Source of the DNA: an uncultured Saprospiraceae bacterium
Lineage (GTDB): Bacteria; Bacteroidota; Bacteroidia; Chitinophagales; Saprospiraceae
Assembly: GCA_937928575.1 (NCBI GenBank)
Contig: CALFWW010000239.1
Location: 1-37,007, forward strand
Length of the DNA stretch: 37,007 bases
Direction: 5' to 3'
Positions 32,808-37,007 of the stretch are shown here, in pieces. Numbering within the stretch: the first letter of the stretch is position 1; every line of letters starts with the position of its first letter. Below the pieces are notes generated by a model that searched no databases, was not told the origin of the DNA, and was given only the letters and a program-made list of their open reading frames with translations. A program made the translations under genes and the position numbers.

Positions 32808-34001
32808 ATGTCAAAAGTTCTCATTATCGGTGCCGGAGGTGTGGGCCAAGTGGTCGTTACCAAATGTGCTCAACATCCAGATGTCTTCACAGAAATTCTT
32901 TTTGCAAGTCGAACGGTTTCAAAATGTGATAAAATCGTTGAAAATATCGACCATCCGAATATTTCAACCGCTGCCATCGATGCAGAAGATGTACCTGCTT
33001 TGGTCAAATTGATGAAATCTTTTCAACCCAAATTGGTGATTCATGTGGCGCTTCCTTATCAGGATTTGACCATTATGGATGCTTGTTTGGAATGCGGCGT
33101 ACACTATTTAGATACCGCGAATTATGAACCAAAAGACGAAGCGAAATTTGAATACAGTTGGCAATGGGCGTATCAAGATAGGTTCAAGGAAGCTGGGCTG
33201 ATGGCGTTGTTGGGATGTGGCTTTGATCCGGGTGTCACCAGTATTTTCACCGCGCATGCAGCCAAACATCATTTTGATGAAATCCATTATTTAGACATCG
33301 TAGATTGCAATGGTGGAGATCACGGAAAAGCATTTGCTACGAATTTTAATCCTGAAATCAACATTAGAGAGATTACACAGAAAGGTCGTTATTGGGAAAA
33401 TGGTGAGTGGGTGGAAACGGAACCATTCGAATTCAAAAAGGAATTGAATTATCCAAATATCGGTGTTCGGGATTCGTATCTTTTGTATCATGAAGAATTG
33501 GAATCTTTGGTCAAAAATTTTCCAACGATTAAGCGAGCACGTTTCTGGATGACTTTTGGTCAAGAATATTTGACGCATCTGAGAGTCATTCAGAATATCG
33601 GTATGGCTGGAATCGAACCAATTGATTACAATGGTCAACAAATTGTACCCTTACAGTTTCTAAAAGCGGTGTTACCAGATCCTGGATCTTTGGGTGATAA
33701 CTATGTTGGTGAAACTTCTATTGGTTGTCGCATCAGAGGAATCAAAGATGGCAAGGAAAAGACTTATTATGTTTGGAATAATTGTAGCCACAAAAAAGCA
33801 TTTGAAGAAACAGGTGCACAAGGAGTTTCTTATACAACAGGTGTACCTGCGATGATAGGTGCGATGATGATGCTTACAGATCAGTGGATGAAACCTGGTG
33901 TATATAATGTTGAGGAATTTAATCCAGATCCTTTTATGGAGAAGTTGAATGCTTATGGTTTGGCTTGGAATGAGGAAGTTGGGGTTGACTTGGAAGTTTG
34001 A
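32808..34001 (+). CDS. Carboxynorspermidine synthase (carboxyspermidine dehydrogenase)
   Basis: A 397-aa NADPH-dependent enzyme of the saccharopine dehydrogenase superfamily. It joins aspartate semialdehyde to diaminopropane or putrescine, giving carboxynorspermidine or carboxyspermidine. The Rossmann loop VLIIGAGGVGQVVVTKC is at residues 4-20. Family-typical segments are DTANYEPKDEAKFEYSWQWA, GCGFDPGVTSIFTAHAAK, DCNGGDHGKAFATNFNPEIN and GVSYTTGVPAMIGAMM. This last set separates it from true saccharopine reductases such as the gene at 28910. The decarboxylase for the next step (nspC) begins at 36113. Together with the divergent agmatinase-like gene it forms the alternative (S-adenosylmethionine-independent) spermidine route. 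Confidence 0.93.
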   Translation: MSKVLIIGAGGVGQVVVTKCAQHPDVFTEILFASRTVSKCDKIVENIDHPNISTAAIDAEDVPALVKLMKSFQPKLVIHVALPYQDLTIMDACLECGVHYLDTANYEPKDEAKFEYSWQWAYQDRFKEAGLMALLGCGFDPGVTSIFTAHAAKHHFDEIHYLDIVDCNGGDHGKAFATNFNPEINIREITQKGRYWENGEWVETEPFEFKKELNYPNIGVRDSYLLYHEELESLVKNFPTIKRARFWMTFGQEYLTHLRVIQNIGMAGIEPIDYNGQQIVPLQFLKAVLPDPGSLGDNYVGETSIGCRIRGIKDGKEKTYYVWNNCSHKKAFEETGAQGVSYTTGVPAMIGAMMMLTDQWMKPGVYNVEEFNPDPFMEKLNAYGLAWNEEVGVDLEV

Positions 34002-34089
34002 TTTTGTTGAAATGTAAATTGTTTTCATCAAGTTGGGTTGCTTGAGGAGTCTCGCATCAGAAGCTGTATTCTGTTACAAAAGTAACAAC

Positions 34090-35124
34090 TTACTTCCGCC
34101 TAAACTTCTGCAAAACTACAGGTCGATACTGTTCAATATTTCTAAATCTCCTAATGACTAATTCGTGCTCAGTTAGATTTGCAATTTGCCAGATTTTTTC
34201 AACCTTTTGCCTTTTAGGATTGAGGCGACTTAGGTATAAAAAGTTTTGGTCAGTGTTTGAATGCCAATCAAATTCATATCTTTTAGTGGAATATATTTGA
34301 TTGATTTTTGAATCTGTGATTGCCAATTCTTTGAGTTTTAAATCATTGTTTTCATCTTCGGTTGCAATCCAATTTCCTTTAAGCATTTTCAAATCAAATT
34401 TAGGAGGTACAATGTGCCGATGATAAATCATTTCTTTATTTTTTCTACCATACTTCGTCCCTGCAAAACCAGTTGAATCAAAATGACTAATATGCAAAAC
34501 AGCTCCATCTCTTAATCCATCTAAATTTAGAAAAAGTTCGCCTGCATAACTATCAACCATCCATGATTGATTTGTTCCATAATTTATGCTTGAATATAAG
34601 ACCTTCGCATTCTTTTCAAATTCCAGAACCAAGGAATCTTGTAATTTAAAACCTAGAAGAAGTGAATCATCAATTGCAAAGCTAGATTTCAAAAGATAAT
34701 CACGAAATATAGATTTTTTATCTCCAAGATTATACTTTGGAAACTTCTGTAAATAAGTTTTTACTTTCTTTTCTTTGTTAAAAATGATTGTACTTGAAAT
34801 AAATGAAATAGAGTCCCCTAAAACAGAAAAACCAAGGGAATCTGGTTCTCCGTCTTTAAAAATAATTAGTGCTTTATCCAACAACTTGAAAGCATAACTT
34901 TGAGGCTCTGCATCCGAATAGCCAATTCGAAGAGGAAAATTTTTAATTTCAATGCTGTCTTTTTGAAAACTTATTATTCGCCTATCAACATTACGAATAC
35001 TTTTTCTTGGACTGTCATAATTCAGTTCATCATATTTGACAATGAATTCTCCTTCTAGTGTAGTTCCACAAGAACAAATTAGTAAACACGAAATAAATCC
35101 GATTATTTTAAAGTTTGTATTCAT
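34090..35124 (-). CDS. Hypothetical lipoprotein, possible lipocalin-like C-terminal half
   Basis: A 344-aa protein of unknown function. The ATG at 35124 gives a lipoprotein signal with lipobox LICSC (MNTNFKIIGFISCLLICSC); the frame is open 16 codons further upstream without a better start. The N-terminal half is beta-rich without known motifs. The last ~100 residues (MLKGNWIATEDENNDLKLKE, YEFDWHSNTDQNFLYLSRL, KIWQIANLTEHELVIRRF) have the strand pattern of lipocalin-like proteins, including a GNW near the start of that unit, but the match is weak. It interrupts the polyamine gene set together with the next gene and may share a transcript with it. Confidence 0.7.
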   Translation of the reverse strand: MNTNFKIIGFISCLLICSCGTTLEGEFIVKYDELNYDSPRKSIRNVDRRIISFQKDSIEIKNFPLRIGYSDAEPQSYAFKLLDKALIIFKDGEPDSLGFSVLGDSISFISSTIIFNKEKKVKTYLQKFPKYNLGDKKSIFRDYLLKSSFAIDDSLLLGFKLQDSLVLEFEKNAKVLYSSINYGTNQSWMVDSYAGELFLNLDGLRDGAVLHISHFDSTGFAGTKYGRKNKEMIYHRHIVPPKFDLKMLKGNWIATEDENNDLKLKELAITDSKINQIYSTKRYEFDWHSNTDQNFLYLSRLNPKRQKVEKIWQIANLTEHELVIRRFRNIEQYRPVVLQKFRRK

Positions 35125-35189
35125 TAATTGCAATTTTATGAAACATTCAAATATAGTAATATAATTCCGCATTTAAATTTCAAACTGCC

Positions 35190-35918
35190 TCAATCATAAA
35201 AATACTCCGTCACCGAAACACTACCAGTTTCCATAGTCTCCAATTGTTCTTTAACCAAGCGCTGATGATCATCATAAGTACTAGTCTTACGGAAAGATAG
35301 CTCCCCATCATCAAAATTTTCTTCTAACAATACTTTGTTGAAATCAGAAAATTTTCTTTTAATAACCAATTCTGTGCCTGTTTCCAAATCTTTACCGCTA
35401 CTGCCAACTTCATTTCCAAGTTCATCAAAATAATACGACTCATCCAACATCAATTCACTCCCTTCAAATATCTGCGTACGAACTAAATTATCACCTTCAT
35501 AGTGATTTTTAGTCACGGTATTGTCGGCTTCCATTTCCTCATAAACTTGACCTTTTTCATTCAACTTCTTGATGGTCGTGTCACCATATACTCTTTCTAT
35601 AATTATATTCTCTTCTTCGATTACTTGTTTTTCAAATTCGATTTCGCCATCTACATTTTCACAAATTTCATGAATAACTTTTCCTTCAGCATTGTATTTA
35701 AATTTTGTGATAGATTCTAATACTTGATAACTGATTTCATTGATTTGCTGAAGTAAAGCACTCTCATAAATGAATTCCGTCTTGTGGATTTCATTGCCAT
35801 CTAAATCAAATGTCAACTCCAATATTTTGACATCATTTTCATAAAAAATATCTCGTTTTGAACCACCGTTTAGATTGCCCGATTTGTCAAATTCCTTGTG
35901 TGTTATTTTTTTCAGCAT
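35190..35918 (-). CDS. Hypothetical protein with YD/YwqK-like repeats
   Basis: A 242-aa protein without signal peptide or membrane segment; ATG 35918 (MLKKITHKEFDKSGNLN) is preferred over an upstream one. It consists of about ten short beta units with the rhythm Y-x-x-x-G-x-(V/E) (FKYNAEGKVIHEICENVDG, KKLNEKGQVYEEMEADNT, NHYEGDNLVRTQIFEG, YYFDELGNEVGSSGKD, STYDDHQRLVKEQLET), as in YD/RHS-type and YwqK-like antitoxin repeats. It is very acidic. No catalytic residue stands out. The lipoprotein at 27287 has similar repeats. Confidence 0.68.
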   Translation of the reverse strand: MLKKITHKEFDKSGNLNGGSKRDIFYENDVKILELTFDLDGNEIHKTEFIYESALLQQINEISYQVLESITKFKYNAEGKVIHEICENVDGEIEFEKQVIEEENIIIERVYGDTTIKKLNEKGQVYEEMEADNTVTKNHYEGDNLVRTQIFEGSELMLDESYYFDELGNEVGSSGKDLETGTELVIKRKFSDFNKVLLEENFDDGELSFRKTSTYDDHQRLVKEQLETMETGSVSVTEYFYD

Positions 35919-36009
35919 ACTGTGAATGTAATAAAAAAAATCCATCGAATTCGCTCTCTAAAAACATCTCTTAAGTAAGTTGAAAAAACGCTTAAATCTT
36001 TTAATCTAA

Positions 36010-36044
36010 TTTGATAATTTATTCGGCCCATTGATTTATTTTTG
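36010..36044 (+). promoter_or_regulatory. Putative nspC promoter
   Basis: TTTG (36010-36013), a 23-base spacer and TATTTTTG (36037-36044) fit the Bacteroidota promoter boxes. They lie 68 bases before the first ATG of nspC, leaving a leader of about 60 bases. Confidence 0.4.
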
Positions 36045-36112
36045 AAGTAATGATTGAACCCCAACTTTATGGTGTTCATATTAAAATATAAAAGCAGCCT
36101 AGTTAGCAAGAA

Positions 36113-36691
36113 ATGATGGATTACACAATAATACCTTCCCCCTGTTACGTCCTTGATGAAGCAAAGCTTGAAGAAAATCTGATTAAAGTAAATCGAATCA
36201 GACAAGAAGCGAATGTCAAAATCATTTTGGCTTTAAAGGGTTTCTCGACATGGCATGTTTTCCCATTAATGCAAAAGTATTTGGATGGCGCAACCGGTAG
36301 TTCGCTCAACGAAGTGATGCTTTGTAACGATAAAATGGGTTCCAAATCACATACTTATGCTGTCGCTTATATTCCTGATGAAATGGAAGCGATTATGAAA
36401 GGTAGTTCGCATTTGACATTCAATTCACTTTCACAGTATCAACAATATCATCACCTAAAGGAATCATTCAACCCAACCATTTCTTTTGGTCTAAGAATTA
36501 ATCCAGAGCATTCTGAGGTGGATGTCGAATTGTATAATCCTTGTGCTCCAGGAACCAGATTAGGAGTATTAGCAAGTGACCTTAAAACATTGCCTGAACA
36601 CATTGAAGGCCTACATTGCCACAACCTTTGTGAAAATCAAGTCGATAGGATGCGCCAACAGTTCCAAAAATGCGTGAGGGTGTATTTTTGA
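36113..36691 (+). CDS. nspC: Carboxynorspermidine decarboxylase, N-terminal half (truncated)
   Basis: PLP-dependent decarboxylase that turns carboxy(nor)spermidine into (nor)spermidine. The frame has two adjacent ATGs (36113, 36116). The PLP lysine is K42 in IILALKGFSTWHVFP. Typical segments follow: GATGSSLNEVMLC, YIPDEMEAIM, ISFGLRINPEHSEV, PCAPGTRLGV and GLHCHNLCE. The homology ends at about codon 174 (36,634). The last 18 codons (NQVDRMRQQF...) are not NspC-like and are antisense to another gene. A full enzyme is roughly twice this length (about 370-400 aa), so the active site is incomplete and this copy cannot be functional as read. Confidence 0.85.
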   Translation: MMDYTIIPSPCYVLDEAKLEENLIKVNRIRQEANVKIILALKGFSTWHVFPLMQKYLDGATGSSLNEVMLCNDKMGSKSHTYAVAYIPDEMEAIMKGSSHLTFNSLSQYQQYHHLKESFNPTISFGLRINPEHSEVDVELYNPCAPGTRLGVLASDLKTLPEHIEGLHCHNLCENQVDRMRQQFQKCVRVYF

Positions 36692-37007
36692 AGCTGGCTC
36701 CCAAATTAAGATCTACTTGAAAATTTTCATTTAATAGATGTGCAACACCACTACGGAGTAAAATATCGGAATATCTATCGCTGTTAATACCTTGATTTTC
36801 AACAAATAAACTCCATTTAGGGTTTCTGAAGGCATGGGATAGGGAAATGGTATAACTTAGCTATGGAAAATCTGTTCCAATACGATCATAAGCAATATTG
36901 GATATGAGCACAAATCTAGGGGTGAGCCTACTTTGCGTAGCTATCATTATTCTGGGCGATATACTGGGATCTCCCACGAAAAAGGGATTGTCTCCAAAAA
37001 TAAAATT
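36627..37007 (-). pseudogene. 3' end of an outer-membrane transporter/barrel gene, with in-frame stop
   Basis: Read on the minus strand from the window edge, a continuous frame gives NFIFGDNPFFVGDPSISPRI, then SRLTPRFVLISNIAYDRIG, then a TAG stop (36863-36861), and continues in the same frame with LSYTISLSHAFRNPKWSLF, VENQGINSDRYSDILLRSG, LNLGASFKNTPSRIFGTVGA and SYRLDFHK. This is the typical C-terminal pattern of Bacteroidota outer-membrane barrels of the Phenol_MetA_deg-like transporter family, whose last strand ends near SYRxDxHK. It reaches about 36,627, where nspC sequence takes over. The premature stop means a pseudogene or a base error near a contig end. Confidence 0.6.

Noticed and set aside
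34072-34087. TGTTAC-AAAA-GTAACA hairpin between convergent genes as a terminator
   Set aside because: The stem is only 6 bp and has no T-tract on either side, so it is not separable from chance in AT-rich DNA.
36635-36691. Last 18 codons of the truncated nspC frame as a novel C-terminal domain
   Set aside because: The same bases read on the other strand give convincing outer-membrane barrel sequence, so the plus-strand codons are an artefact of the junction.

Overview
The window looks like an AT-rich chromosomal segment of a Bacteroidota bacterium, most likely a Saprospiria-type lineage. The evidence is a PorP/SprF-family type IX secretion protein, two large secreted proteins ending in type IX C-terminal sorting domains, an ASPIC/UnbV-FG-GAP protein, many Bacteroidota-style signal peptides and lipoboxes, TAnnTTTG-type promoter motifs, and the carboxy(nor)spermidine polyamine route. 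There are no rRNA genes, phage modules, transposases or CRISPR arrays. The only tRNA trace is a decayed tRNA-Ser.

Layout. 1-3.2 kb: DHH phosphoesterase, FKBP lipoprotein and prfB (RF2) with a textbook +1 programmed frameshift. 3.3-7.1 kb (minus): small beta-barrel protein, two-gene ABC exporter, beta-lactamase-fold serine hydrolase. 7.1-9.4 kb: a 523-aa helical-repeat protein of unknown function, divergent from a previously unlisted 44-aa secreted or membrane peptide (8922-9056) with its own promoter motif and a distant terminator; this is the best candidate for an undescribed system. 9.4-12.3 kb: DoxX, PorP/SprF, SH3-NlpC/P60 hydrolase. 12.5-18.3 kb: TPR sensor histidine kinase, cystathionine beta-synthase, LysM-DPBB protein, KdsB and a NUDIX hydrolase. 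18.4-22.4 kb: a cytochrome c-PHM-like copper monooxygenase-sorting domain fusion and a convergent FG-GAP/ASPIC-sorting domain protein, sharing a bidirectional terminator. 22.6-26.1 kb: DUF1853 protein and a MoxR ATPase-VWA pair. 26.1-28.2 kb: TonB-like protein and a lipoprotein, punctuated by three copies of a multi-hairpin palindromic repeat and a tRNA-Ser remnant. 28.2-37 kb: cytidine deaminase, saccharopine dehydrogenase, MOP flippase, then an agmatinase-like ureohydrolase divergent from carboxynorspermidine synthase, two hypothetical proteins, and the 5' half of nspC.

The right end is abnormal. nspC is cut at about 36,635 and abuts the 3' end of an unrelated outer-membrane protein gene on the opposite strand, which itself has an in-frame stop. 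This is either a real rearrangement or a chimeric contig end.

The ureohydrolase, carboxynorspermidine synthase and NspC together would make spermidine from agmatine via putrescine and carboxyspermidine. KdsB serves LPS core synthesis. PorP/SprF and the two sorting-domain proteins belong to the type IX secretion economy of the cell. Several palindromic repeat families (3.2, 9.9, 23.5, 24.7, 26.1-28.2 and 31.6 kb) fill the intergenic gaps; three of them share a GC-richer core of the form CGT-N(2-4)-AAACG.
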